From Inquilinus sp. KBS0705 (GTDB taxonomy: Bacteria > Bacteroidota > Bacteroidia > Sphingobacteriales > Sphingobacteriaceae): a stretch of DNA of 64,000 nt. The DNA lies in assembly GCA_005938025.2 (NCBI GenBank), contig VCCI02000001.1:1984001-2048000 (forward strand). The letters are read 5' to 3'. The notes beneath the pieces are model-generated. The model did not search any database. It was given only the letters and a program-made list of their open reading frames with translations, and was not told the DNA's origin. Positions 43,371 through 51,243 of the stretch are shown piece by piece; position 1 is the first letter of the stretch, and every line of letters starts with the position of its first letter. The position numbers and the translations under genes were made by a program.

Positions 43371-43928
43371 CTACCCTATCCTTTCGCCTTTTTCGCTGGC
43401 GGCTATGAGTTTATTCAACCTGCTTTGCTGGGTTTTTGCCTGCTTGGCGCTCATTACGCGGTGTACGCTTAGTTTGCGGTACCAGGGTGCCTGGTTTTTA
43501 AACCAGTCCCATGCTTTTGGGTTGGCTTTAAACTGCTGCTCGTAGGCAGGGCTCAGCACCATCTCGGCTACCTCAAAGCTATATATGGCCGATTTGTGTT
43601 CCTGGCGTTTGGCATAAGCAGCAAGGCCGGCAGCTTGCATCAGTCCCTTTTCGGTCAATTCGGCCACCTTTTTAATGTTTACCGCGCTCCATATGCTGTT
43701 TGGTTTACGCGGCGTAAAGCGTATGGTGTAGCTCTCCTCATCCCTCGACCTGCGCACACCATCAATCCAGCCAAAGCATAGGGCTTCGTCTACAGATTGC
43801 GGCCAGGTAATACTGGCTTTGCCGCTGCCGGTTTTGTAAAAGCCCACCAACAGCTCGGTTTGTTTATCATAATTAGCCTGCAGCCATTCCCTAAAATCGG
43901 CAGGGGTGGCAAAAAAATGCGGTTCCAT
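43371..43928 (-). CDS. YdeI/OmpD-associated family protein
   Basis: A 185-residue cytosolic protein of the YdeI family. The pattern LLVGFYKTGSGKASITWPQSVDEALCFGWIDGVR near residues 25-58 and FTPRKPNSIWSAVN near 71 are diagnostic. The biochemical role is unknown. Its 3' end comes within 40 bases of the tandem palindromes. Confidence 0.9.
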   Translation of the reverse strand: MEPHFFATPADFREWLQANYDKQTELLVGFYKTGSGKASITWPQSVDEALCFGWIDGVRRSRDEESYTIRFTPRKPNSIWSAVNIKKVAELTEKGLMQAAGLAAYAKRQEHKSAIYSFEVAEMVLSPAYEQQFKANPKAWDWFKNQAPWYRKLSVHRVMSAKQAKTQQSRLNKLIAASEKGERIG

Positions 43929-43948
43929 ACGGCTAATATAGCACGGTT

Positions 43949-44161
43949 TTAAGCTTTTTTAGCAGTAGCTACCAATACAACACCGCCAATAAGCAACAAG
44001 CCACCTGCATATGGCGGCCAGTTAACCGATTTTTGCCTGTCGGCCGATATTTGAATAGGTCCGGCATCTACTATCTTTTCTTTTTTGGTGTAGGTAAATC
44101 CTGTCCATATCAGCATTGCTGCGCCTACAATTATTAATACTATTCCAATAGTTCTGTTCAT
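43949..44161 (-). CDS. Small two-helix membrane protein (DUF3185-like)
   Basis: A 70-residue protein with two membrane segments (about residues 5-22 and 51-67) joined by a charged loop. It resembles small DUF3185-type membrane proteins by layout, but the family call is tentative. It precedes the YdeI-like gene by 20 bases on the same strand. Confidence 0.65.
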   Translation of the reverse strand: MNRTIGIVLIIVGAAMLIWTGFTYTKKEKIVDAGPIQISADRQKSVNWPPYAGGLLLIGGVVLVATAKKA

Positions 44162-44315
44162 GGTGATGTTTGTTTAGTTGATAGTTTATAGCAATTTATA
44201 GTCGTATTTGTTTGCATGGGCCATTTATTTACTTATTGGCTTACAACATTTTATAAAATACATTGCAGCACGGGGGTAAAAGCATTATTTTAGTGGCATA
44301 TTCCCCGGTTAAAAA

Positions 44316-45323
44316 ATGAATGATGAGTTGATACTGGAAACCATATCGGTTACCAAAAATTTCTTTGGCGATAAGTCTTCAGGGGTTAACAACATCACCA
44401 TTTTTGTACCAAAGGGCAAAATAACCGCTATTGTTGGCGAAAGCGGCAGCGGCAAAACCACCCTGCTTAAGCTATTATCGGGGATGATTAAGCCCGATAG
44501 CGGCGATGTATTCTTTCATGGCCAGCCCCTGCCTGTGCGCAGCGCCGGCTTTACCGCCGCCCACACGGTTATTACTATGGTGAGCCAGGATAACCACGAT
44601 ATACAAGCAGCCGCATCCGTATGGGATAACGTTGGGCGCGGCCTGCCTACCGAGGATGTAAATTACCAGCTACAAAAAACAACGCAGGCACTTAATTTAT
44701 TAGGCATATACGATTTGCGCGAGCAGCCCTTTGGCAAATTAAGCGGCGGCGAAAAGCAGCGCGTTACCATAGCCAAGGCCCTTATAAACCGCCCCGAAGT
44801 ATTAATGCTTGATGAACCCTTTAACCAGGTAGATGCTAATTACCGCGAGGGCCTGCAGCACGATATACGGCAAATAGTGAAGGAATGGGGTGTAACGGTT
44901 ATACTGGTATCGCACGACCCTGCCGAACTGCTATCAATGGCCGATGAACTGATAGTGATAAAAGAGGGTGAAATAGTGGAGCATGGATCGCCGGCAGAAT
45001 TATACCATTCGCCAAAACTGCAATATACCGCCAAAATATTAGTGCCCTGCACCGAACTTACAACCGAGCAGGCAAAGGTTTGCGGTATAAAATCGAAACG
45101 TGGTACCGTAGTTATTTATGCCGAGCACATCAACATTAACCGCCTGGGTAAAAAATGGCTGATAAAACAAGTGCTTTTTAAAGGCTTTTTTGAAGAGCTG
45201 GTTATCGAGCGTAACGAGGTTGTTTTACGTGTTATTAATTACGACAGGGGCAAATACAAGGTTGGCGGCAAAATTGGCATCAGCATAAAAAAATACTTCG
45301 AATTTGGCAAATGGCTTAGTTAA
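44316..45323 (+). CDS. ABC transporter ATP-binding protein without adjacent permease
   Basis: A 335-residue ATPase. Walker A GESGSGKT is near residue 41, the Q-loop in MVSQD, signature LSGGEKQRV near 142, Walker B VLMLDEP near 163 and the H-loop LVSHD. The layout is that of importer ATPases (polyamine, sulfate or thiamine types) and the C-terminal 90 residues (about 245-335) form a TOBE-like beta domain with KVGGKIGISI. No membrane or binding-protein genes lie nearby, so the partner must be elsewhere or missing. Confidence 0.87.
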   Translation: MNDELILETISVTKNFFGDKSSGVNNITIFVPKGKITAIVGESGSGKTTLLKLLSGMIKPDSGDVFFHGQPLPVRSAGFTAAHTVITMVSQDNHDIQAAASVWDNVGRGLPTEDVNYQLQKTTQALNLLGIYDLREQPFGKLSGGEKQRVTIAKALINRPEVLMLDEPFNQVDANYREGLQHDIRQIVKEWGVTVILVSHDPAELLSMADELIVIKEGEIVEHGSPAELYHSPKLQYTAKILVPCTELTTEQAKVCGIKSKRGTVVIYAEHININRLGKKWLIKQVLFKGFFEELVIERNEVVLRVINYDRGKYKVGGKIGISIKKYFEFGKWLS

Positions 45324-45375
45324 AGGGGGTCGAGAAGCCAAGAGTCAAGAACCAGGAGTCATACCTTTTTGTAAA

Positions 45376-45627
45376 TTATATCTTAATTATCTTATTGTTT
45401 TTGCGGGTAGGTTTACTATCGGGCTTGGGTACATTTTTAACAATATGCACCAGCGCACTGCCTAAAAAAGCCATAGCCTTTACACCAAAATGCACAAAGG
45501 GTTTCATAACCTCAATAACGCCATGCCCTTCGCTATGCTTTACCGCTGCTTTGTTGGTTCCTATTTTTTTGCGTTCCATATAGTATAAAGATTGCAGCAG
45601 GGATTTTGTTTGTAAAATAATCGACAT
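45376..45627 (-). CDS. Small hypothetical protein
   Basis: An 83-residue basic protein from ATG 45627 (AAAGGT stands just upstream on the minus strand). An ATG at 45579 would shorten it to 67 residues. One moderately hydrophobic segment (FGVKAMAFLGSALVHIVKNV) is followed by a Lys/Asn-rich tail. No family is recognised. It is divergent from the membrane protein starting at 45643. Confidence 0.5.
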   Translation of the reverse strand: MSIILQTKSLLQSLYYMERKKIGTNKAAVKHSEGHGVIEVMKPFVHFGVKAMAFLGSALVHIVKNVPKPDSKPTRKNNKIIKI

Positions 45628-45642
45628 ACCTTTAATATTATT

Positions 45643-46029
45643 ATGGGGAAAATAAGATACTTTTTTGCCGCTGTTTATCAAAGTATAAAAAGTAGACGGC
45701 CCGATGGAACTCCTTACTTTAATTTATGTTTAGGAGTCACGGGGATATTACTGTTAAATCTTTTTGATGTTTTGTTAATCCTTAAAATGGGGGTTCATAA
45801 AAACCTTATTTCTGATTCTAAGAATACATTTATAATATGGTTTTTATCTTTAGCCATACTAATTATGATTTTATTAAAGCTTTTTATGCCCATAGACGAT
45901 ATAAAAGATGTTGAAGTAGAGAAGAAAGATGTTAAACTTATGGGCTTCTTAATTATTTCCTACTATACGTTAAGTCTTGCTTTCACGATTATTTTAATAA
46001 GCTTAACCAGGCCGTCTATGCCTCATTAA
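45643..46029 (+). CDS. Hypothetical three-helix membrane protein
   Basis: A 128-residue protein with hydrophobic segments at about 26-48, 62-82 and 98-121. The gene is clearly more AT-rich than its neighbours and leads into the RHS-containing island. I do not recognise a family. Confidence 0.65.
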   Translation: MGKIRYFFAAVYQSIKSRRPDGTPYFNLCLGVTGILLLNLFDVLLILKMGVHKNLISDSKNTFIIWFLSLAILIMILLKLFMPIDDIKDVEVEKKDVKLMGFLIISYYTLSLAFTIILISLTRPSMPH

Positions 46030-46054
46030 ATGGAATTCTAAGTCAACAACGAAT

Positions 46055-46075
46055 CCCCAAGCTGGTGCGCGCGTG
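46055..46075. repeat. Left 21-bp direct repeat of the RHS island
   Basis: A GC-rich 21-mer beginning CCCCAAGCTGGTGCGCGCG recurs exactly at 47571-47591, in the same orientation. Similarity continues imperfectly for about 17 more bases (GCG..TTCC.AAACG). Confidence 0.85.
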
Positions 46076-46116
46076 TCGCGTTCCAAAACGTAAAACAAGG
46101 ATAGGAATGGCAAAGC

Positions 46117-46185
46117 TCGGCCATGGCAACCGGGTAGTCGCCCGGCTCCTGCCGAGTGACAAGTATTACCCGGCCCTGTGGCCGA
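46117..46185. other. Nested triple-stem structure
   Basis: Three stems are nested: TCGGCCA/TGGCCGA (46117-46123 with 46179-46185), CCGGGTA/TACCCGG (46130-46136 with 46167-46173) and GTCGCCCGGC/GCCGAGTGAC (46137-46146 with 46151-46160, one mismatch and one G-U). Internal loops are 6/5 and 0/6 bases. The order suggests a folded RNA or a cruciform-type DNA element rather than chance. No named RNA family is recognised. A frame through it encodes 62 residues, which I do not accept as a gene. Confidence 0.6.
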
Positions 46186-46218
46186 TCCAACGAATAGATG
46201 GGGCCGGGGGGCTTATAA

Positions 46219-46252
46219 TAGCAATCACCCGGCAGCAGCCGAGCGATTGCTA
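46219..46252. other. Hairpin with the same tip as the nested structure
   Basis: TAGCAATC/GATTGCTA (8 bp) encloses ACC-CGGC-AGCA-GCCG-AGC. The tip CCCGGC-N4-GCCGAG is the same as that of the inner stem at 46137-46160, including the C-A mismatch. It ends five bases before the RHS homology begins. Confidence 0.6.
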
Positions 46253-46257
46253 AGCGG

Positions 46258-46555
46258 GAACATTTGGGCTACACCCGTATAACATTTGATATTTACAACG
46301 GTGCCGCCAGAAAAGTGCAGGCTACGGACTATTTGCCATTTGGCAAAGAAATAGCCACCTATACGGCGGGTACAAAAAACGAGTATCTTTACAATGGCAA
46401 GGAACTGCAGAAAAACCTGCAGAAGTATGATTACGGCGCAAGGTTCTATGATCTGGTGATCGCCAGGTGGACGAGTGTGGATCCATTGGCAGAAGTCAAG
46501 GAGATTTAGTCCTTATGTTAATGCATCCAACTTTAAACCCAATACCCGATGTTAG
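46258..46555 (+). pseudogene. Truncated, frameshifted RHS repeat-associated core
   Basis: The frame from 46258 reads the end of an RHS core domain: HLGYTRITFD, ATDYLPFGKE, NEYLYNGKELQ, YDYGARFYD and RWTSVDPLAE. It stops at 46507-46509. One base further on, another frame (from 46502) continues with RFSPYV, the expected next RHS words, and stops at 46553-46555. So a single-base insertion broke the gene, and the large N-terminal part of about 1000 or more residues is missing. A remnant, not a working toxin. Confidence 0.85.
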
Positions 46556-46765
46556 ATTTCCTGCGATTGTGGCGAATAACCCTGGTGGAATTTTAATAAC
46601 ATTTCCTGGGACAGAGTTTAGGAAAAGAGTAAAAGAATCTATTACAACTGGCCACTATGCAAGCCATTGTTTAATCCTTGAAAAGAAATTAATTAATCAT
46701 TTAATGTGAATCATATTAGGTTAGCCAAGCATACTCCCTCGAACAACTTATACCCAGCTGGATTT

Positions 46766-47287
46766 ATGTTTTACTCTTTTTTCTTTTTTATTTCCATTTG
46801 TTCATGTAATCTTTTTGTGACTAATGGAAATTTAGGTGCATCGGAAAATATCCAAGAATCAAAAAAAAAAGGTGTTTTTATTTGTGAGTACGTGCCTTTA
46901 AAAAATCCTTATAAAATAAATGATAGTATTTCGATAAATGTAAAATCTGCTTGGCTGGAGCATCATTGGCTTTATTCGGGGTTATTTAGTCAAAATGCAA
47001 AAATTGAAAAAAAAGGCCTACAACTTATTATTATTACAGACGAGAAAAGTTTGCATGGGTATTTAAAAAGCTGGTTAATTGGGGTAGACTTCGAAAAAAA
47101 TATCAGAAGTGCCTCTAAAAATGCTCTAATTACAGATTTTAGCTATCTTCCTCCTGATACAATTGAATGGAAGGTGCAAAATGGACAGGAGTTATCAGAT
47201 TCATTCCCTAAGACTATCATAGGTAAATTCGCCCTAAAAAAAATACCTTATTCCAGTGGACGCAATTGGCAACTGCACCAAAAGTGA
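46766..47287 (+). CDS. Orphan lipoprotein behind the RHS remnant
   Basis: A 173-residue protein from ATG 46766, which starts a hydrophobic leader ending SICSC, a probable lipobox. The GTG at 46706 would add 20 leaderless residues. The mature part is AT-rich in codon use, unlike the surrounding genes, with KGVFICEYVPLKNPYKIND and LITDFSYLPPDTIEWKVQNG segments. I do not recognise a family. Its place directly after an RHS tip suggests a former immunity protein, but this is only positional. Confidence 0.6.
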   Translation: MFYSFFFFISICSCNLFVTNGNLGASENIQESKKKGVFICEYVPLKNPYKINDSISINVKSAWLEHHWLYSGLFSQNAKIEKKGLQLIIITDEKSLHGYLKSWLIGVDFEKNIRSASKNALITDFSYLPPDTIEWKVQNGQELSDSFPKTIIGKFALKKIPYSSGRNWQLHQK

Positions 47288-47301
47288 ATCGCGCGTTTCG
47301 C

Positions 47302-47515
47302 TTACAGGGGGCTGTATCAAAAGTACATTTTAGCAAAAGGTTGCCAAATAATATTTGCCTTTGTGTTCTCTGTGTCTTAGTCTCGGCGTACTTTGTGGTA
47401 AAATTAACCGCAAAGTACACTGAGTAAGTCACAAAGAAACACAGAGATTATCTATTACAAAATATTATTCTGCGTTACGCCTTTAGATTTTACTTTTGAT
47501 ACAGCCTCCTGTAAT
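47302..47515. mobile_element. MITE-like element with 24-bp terminal inverted repeats
   Basis: The left end (47302-47325) and right end (47492-47515) are inverted 24-mers with one mismatch, built around GGCTGTATCAAAAGTA. The 214-bp interior is non-coding and also partly palindromic (GTACTTTG / CAAAGTAC; TTTGTG / CACAAA). The ends look like those of some DDE transposons. No transposase is inside and no clear target-site duplication is seen. With its flanks it fills the gap of about 320 bases before the metallophosphoesterase gene. Confidence 0.85.
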
Positions 47516-47570
47516 TTATGGACGAATGACTTTTGTGGTTATGAAAATAACTATTGATACCTTCGGATTA

Positions 47571-47591
47571 CCCCAAGCTGGTGCGCGCGTG
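47571..47591. repeat. Right 21-bp direct repeat of the RHS island
   Basis: Exact match to 46055-46075 in the same orientation. It is about 20 bases beyond the metallophosphoesterase stop, so it may mark the right edge of the imported segment. Confidence 0.85.
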
Positions 47592-47609
47592 CCGCGCATT
47601 CCTAAACGG

Positions 47610-48875
47610 TTATGCGGCCCTCCTTTTCTTAAGTTCTATTACAGTTATTTCCGGCCAGATGCCTAAACGGCCCGAAAATGCCAGGAAACCAAACCCCCGG
47701 TTTACATAAAGGTGGCGGTTGTATTGCTTAACCAGCCCAGCCCAATCTACATAACGATATTTAACGGGGCTCCAGCGCATGCCTGCCGCCTCAATGCCAA
47801 ACTGCGCGCCATGGGTATGGCCCGATAGGGTAAGGTGGATATCAATAGGGTTATAGCGTACTTTTTCTTCCCAATGCGTAGGGTCGTGCGATAGCAGCAC
47901 CTTAAAGGCATTTTTATCAACGCCCCGCATAGCCTTGTCCAGGTCGCCTAATTGTATAAAGCCTTTGCCCCAGTTCTCTACCCCTATTAAGGCTATTTTT
48001 TGCCCGCCTTTTTCAATCTCTACGTTCTCGTTTAGCAGCAGTCGGTAACCAAGGTCGGCGTGGTGCTTTTTTAACTGGGCCAGGTTGGCGGCCTTTTGCT
48101 GCGCGCTGTCCCATTGTATGTAATCGCCATAATCGTGGTTTCCTAATATCGAGAATTGACCGTATGGGGCCTTTATCTGGCTAAAACGGCCGATGTATTG
48201 TTCTATCTCCCAGGCCGCATTGTTCACCAGGTCGCCGGTAAAAACAAATAGGTCGCTTTTTTGCGCTTTGGCCAGGTCTATACCGCGCTGCATGGCATCC
48301 ACATTATCAAAACTACCCGAGTGAATGTCAGATAATTGGGTTATGGTAAAGCCATCAAAGGCATCAGGCAGTTCGTCAAAGTAAATGGTGTGGCGGTGTA
48401 CCTTATAATCGTACTTACCACGAAACATGGCATAAAAGAAACCCGAAAACGGTATAGCCGCCAACAGTATGGCTATCTCGGTAATAAATTTCCTGCGTTC
48501 GGGAAAAAAGGGTTGCCCTTCGGGCCTTTTAGTAGCTACATTGCTGCCAATACCATATATAAAACGGCCCAGGTCGCCTATCGACAGCACTATTACAAAC
48601 ACCAGCTTGGTTACAAAAAAGGTAAGGAGCAGGCTCAGCATCCACTCGTGGAAAGGTGTCATACCCCTGGCGGTGCTAAAGCTGCCAAAGCCCAGCAAAA
48701 ATACTACCGTTACCCCCACCGATATGAGCAGGAAACCCCACAAAATGATCAGCCGCCAGGGGCGCGATTGCATATCGTGGGTTAGTGTGCGCAAACCGTT
48801 AAACACATACCAGTCCATCAGCAAGGTTATTGCCGCTATCACTAAAAAAACGCTTAAAAAACCACCCCTATGCAT
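47610..48875 (-). CDS. Membrane-anchored metallophosphoesterase
   Basis: A 421-residue protein. About four N-terminal membrane segments (5-23, 42-65, 79-101, 133-152) precede a calcineurin-type phosphoesterase domain (about 170-415). Metal and catalytic motifs are QLSDIHSG, FTGDLVNN, LGNHDYGDY, LLSHDP and LSGHTHGAQ. It resembles the YkuE/YaeI group. Substrates may be lipids or nucleotides. A likely outward-facing or cytoplasmic orientation cannot be decided from sequence. Confidence 0.9.
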   Translation of the reverse strand: MHRGGFLSVFLVIAAITLLMDWYVFNGLRTLTHDMQSRPWRLIILWGFLLISVGVTVVFLLGFGSFSTARGMTPFHEWMLSLLLTFFVTKLVFVIVLSIGDLGRFIYGIGSNVATKRPEGQPFFPERRKFITEIAILLAAIPFSGFFYAMFRGKYDYKVHRHTIYFDELPDAFDGFTITQLSDIHSGSFDNVDAMQRGIDLAKAQKSDLFVFTGDLVNNAAWEIEQYIGRFSQIKAPYGQFSILGNHDYGDYIQWDSAQQKAANLAQLKKHHADLGYRLLLNENVEIEKGGQKIALIGVENWGKGFIQLGDLDKAMRGVDKNAFKVLLSHDPTHWEEKVRYNPIDIHLTLSGHTHGAQFGIEAAGMRWSPVKYRYVDWAGLVKQYNRHLYVNRGFGFLAFSGRLGIWPEITVIELKKRRAA

Positions 48876-48983
48876 AAAATATTGATACTTAAGGCCGCAA
48901 TATAAAAAAGGTAAGGTAATTGGCTTGTAAAAAATGCGTAATGCGGTTTAATTGCTATTTTTAGCCACCAATATAAATTATTA

Positions 48984-49832
48984 ATGAAACTAACTTTATT
49001 TAACCTATCAGCCTTATTGCTGCTATCGTCGGCAGTTATGGCGCAGCATGCTAAAAAAGATACCGTATTTTTTGATGATTTCAGCAAACCCACGCTCGAC
49101 CGCAGCAAGTGGAACGTTGAAGTTACCGGCAACACCGTAAACGACGAGCAGCAGGCTTATGTAGATTCGGCCGCTACGCTGTATTTTGTAAAAGGCAACA
49201 CCATGGGTGCCAGGCACGGCGCACTGGTTATAAAAGGCGTATACAAACCCGGCCACACCAGCAAAGAGCAAAAAAAATACGACTTTATATCGGGCAGGAT
49301 AAACACCCGCGAAAAAATGATGTTCACCTATGGCAGCGCTTCGGCACGTATGAAAATACCTGATGGCGCAGGGCTATGGCCGGCATTTTGGGCCATGGGC
49401 CTTGGCAACTGGCCCGATTGCGGCGAAGTAGATATTATGGAAACCGTAGGCGATGGATCGTGGACCAGCAGCGCCCTGCATGGCCCGGGCTACTTTGGCA
49501 ACACGCCAATAGTTAAACGTACCCCTTTTGCAAAAGGTGTTGATGTTACCCAATGGCACGTGTATACGGTAGACTGGACCGCCAATAGCCTTACCTTTAA
49601 AGTTGATGGCAAGGTAACCTATAACGTAACCAAAGCCATGGTAGAAAAATATGGCCGCTGGGCGTTTGACAACCCCAAATTCCTGATATTGAACCTGGCA
49701 CTGGGCGGTGGTTTCCCCAACGCGGTAAACAAGGTTAAAGAGCCCTACTACGGTATAGCCCAAAGCACCGTTGACAAAATAAAAGCAGGCAATGCAACGG
49801 TTTATGTAGACTGGGTATTGGTTACCCGGTAG
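48984..49832 (+). CDS. Secreted GH16 beta-glucanase
   Basis: A 282-residue GH16 enzyme with a signal peptide ending AVMAQ. The catalytic motif GEVDIMETVG gives Glu148 (nucleophile), Asp150 and Glu153 (acid/base). ISGRINTREK, YGSASARMKIP and LWPAFWAMG are the usual neighbours. Without the extra Met-bulge context I cannot choose firmly, but laminarinase or lichenase (beta-1,3 or beta-1,3-1,4-glucan) is most likely. A long AT-rich gap and terminator follow. Confidence 0.93.
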   Translation: MKLTLFNLSALLLLSSAVMAQHAKKDTVFFDDFSKPTLDRSKWNVEVTGNTVNDEQQAYVDSAATLYFVKGNTMGARHGALVIKGVYKPGHTSKEQKKYDFISGRINTREKMMFTYGSASARMKIPDGAGLWPAFWAMGLGNWPDCGEVDIMETVGDGSWTSSALHGPGYFGNTPIVKRTPFAKGVDVTQWHVYTVDWTANSLTFKVDGKVTYNVTKAMVEKYGRWAFDNPKFLILNLALGGGFPNAVNKVKEPYYGIAQSTVDKIKAGNATVYVDWVLVTR

Positions 49833-50029
49833 TAAAATTTTGAGGGTATCAAGATTACGGGTAGCCTAATTTATATAGTAAAAAAGCTTGTTTATATGCC
49901 CAATAATATTATCTTAGTAAACCTTCCCAAACGAATTAAAACGAAAAAAAAACGAAAATCCCCCTGTATGACAACGAAAAAAGTGGAAAACTTTAAGTAA
50001 GGGTGTGGAATAGAAAAACCTGATAAAGC

Positions 50030-50066
50030 AAAAGAGGCTATCCTTTTAGGACAGCCTCTTTTTTTG
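50030..50066. terminator. Intrinsic terminator, bidirectional
   Basis: GAGGCTATCC pairs with GGACAGCCTC (one mismatch) around a short T-rich loop, with A's on the left and seven T's on the right. It sits between the GH16 gene and the convergent small lipoprotein gene. Confidence 0.88.
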
Positions 50067-50086
50067 TAGCCTTTTGCTACCAAATA

Positions 50087-50278
50087 TTAGTAACCGCGCG
50101 AGTCGTTATACCTGTCGTGGCCATACCCTCTGTCGTGGTCACGGTCATAATTACGGTCGTGGCGGTAACGGTTATCGTAGCCCCGCCTATGGTGCCCGTA
50201 GTTATCAATCGCACATCCGGATAGCGCTGCAGCACCCAAAAACAGTAATGCTAACAGTTTTACAATATCTTTTTTCAT
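50087..50278 (-). CDS. Small His/Arg/Asp/Tyr-rich lipoprotein
   Basis: A 63-residue protein. The leader ends LSGC, a clear lipobox, and the mature part of about 42 residues is a low-complexity run of Tyr, Asp, Arg, His and Gly (HDRNYDRDHDRGYGHD type). Such short charged lipoproteins may bind metals or polysaccharide; the function is unknown. Confidence 0.75.
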   Translation of the reverse strand: MKKDIVKLLALLFLGAAALSGCAIDNYGHHRRGYDNRYRHDRNYDRDHDRGYGHDRYNDSRGY

Positions 50279-50443
50279 ACCCTTATTTTTAGTGTGTTAA
50301 TCATGTTATATAGGTTAAACTACAACTGTTAAGCAGGGTTTAACGCCAAAACAAGCATCACTAAATCGTTACAAATAATATGGGCGTGCAATTATATCAA
50401 AGTGTATATTTAACAACTATAAACCAATATAATAGGTGTATCA

Positions 50444-50896
50444 ATGTATAGTCCAATAAAAGCTTTAAAATTGGCTGTAGCGCTCGCGCTGTTTTGCCTT
50501 CCCTTTGTTAGTAATGCACAAGCTACTTTTAATCACGCGGCCATATGTTCGCAAAATTTAAAAGTTAGTAATAAGTTTTATACCAGCGTTTTACAACTTA
50601 AAATTATACCAAATCCTTTTAAAGATACCGTACACACCTGGTACAATATTGGCCCTAATTTGGCCATGCACGTTATACAAGGCGATTGCCCCAAAGCCGA
50701 TTTTCACCGCGGTGTCCACTTGTGCTTTAGCGTGCCCTCGATTACCGCTTTTATTGAGCGATTAAACAGCATGAAGGTTGAATATAGCAACTGGAAAGGC
50801 GAAACCGGCAAAACCGAACACCGTGTAGATGGTGTTAACCAGGTTTACATACGCGACCCAGATGGCTACCTTATCGAGATAAACGACGCCAAGTAA
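50444..50896 (+). CDS. Exported VOC/glyoxalase-fold protein
   Basis: A 150-residue vicinal-oxygen-chelate protein with a signal peptide ending SNAQA. The mature part has two babab modules, with FNHAAICSQNLKVSNKFYTSVL and YIRDPDGYLIEIND as typical ends. His and Glu ligands are visible in both. An exported VOC protein is unusual, since relatives are mostly cytosolic lyases or resistance proteins. The substrate is unknown. Confidence 0.85.
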   Translation: MYSPIKALKLAVALALFCLPFVSNAQATFNHAAICSQNLKVSNKFYTSVLQLKIIPNPFKDTVHTWYNIGPNLAMHVIQGDCPKADFHRGVHLCFSVPSITAFIERLNSMKVEYSNWKGETGKTEHRVDGVNQVYIRDPDGYLIEINDAK

Positions 50897-50958
50897 CTGC
50901 TTTAGATAATTTTTACGTGTTCCACGACCATGTGGAGTAATACTACGTATTTTATACT

Positions 50959-51192
50959 ATGAAGGGCTATGTAAATATTCCTAAATCCATTTACTGCAAG
51001 TTGTGCAAACAATGCGGTGCAAGGCCCATTATTGCATTAGCAGGCAACACTGGGTATGTGGTAAAATGCCCCTCAAACAACGATCATTACCAAACACCTG
51101 TCGGTTTAATTGATATTGAAGACTGGAATATCCATAATACCGTATTACATGATGACGACTACAACCTGCAATTGAAACAGGCTGATAATTAA
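50959..51192 (+). CDS. Small hypothetical protein with cysteine pairs
   Basis: A 77-residue protein with CKLCKQCG near residue 13 and a single later KCPSN. This could be a treble-clef or zinc-ribbon-like metal site. It lies between the VOC and HAD genes on the same strand. No family is recognised. Confidence 0.6.
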   Translation: MKGYVNIPKSIYCKLCKQCGARPIIALAGNTGYVVKCPSNNDHYQTPVGLIDIEDWNIHNTVLHDDDYNLQLKQADN

Positions 51193-51217
51193 ACCCCCGC
51201 TCCTAAAAATAATCTTC

Positions 51218-51225
51218 TATTTTTG
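51218..51225 (+). promoter_or_regulatory. Candidate -7 box (TAttTTTG) for the second HAD gene
   Basis: TATTTTTG lies 18 bases before the HAD ATG at 51244. No clear -33 element is seen. Confidence 0.35.
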
Positions 51226-51243
51226 CGGCACAAAACGCAGCAA

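Noticed and set aside
46065..46253. 62-residue frame across the nested stem structure
   Set aside because: The base-paired stems explain the sequence better, and no homologue is recognised.
46467..46709. 80-residue frame after the RHS tip
   Set aside because: It starts inside the RHS core in a wrong frame and is best read as remnant sequence, though part of it may have belonged to the lost toxin end.
46055..47591. A group II intron or retron bounded by the 21-mers
   Set aside because: The GTGCG start-like bases suggested it, but no reverse transcriptase and no recognisable domain V were found.
48336..48885. Plus-strand frames of 138-149 residues
   Set aside because: Both overlap the metallophosphoesterase gene on the other strand and resemble no protein family.
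49892..50083. 63-residue minus-strand frame
   Set aside because: Low-complexity frame overlapping the terminator, with no leader or family signal.
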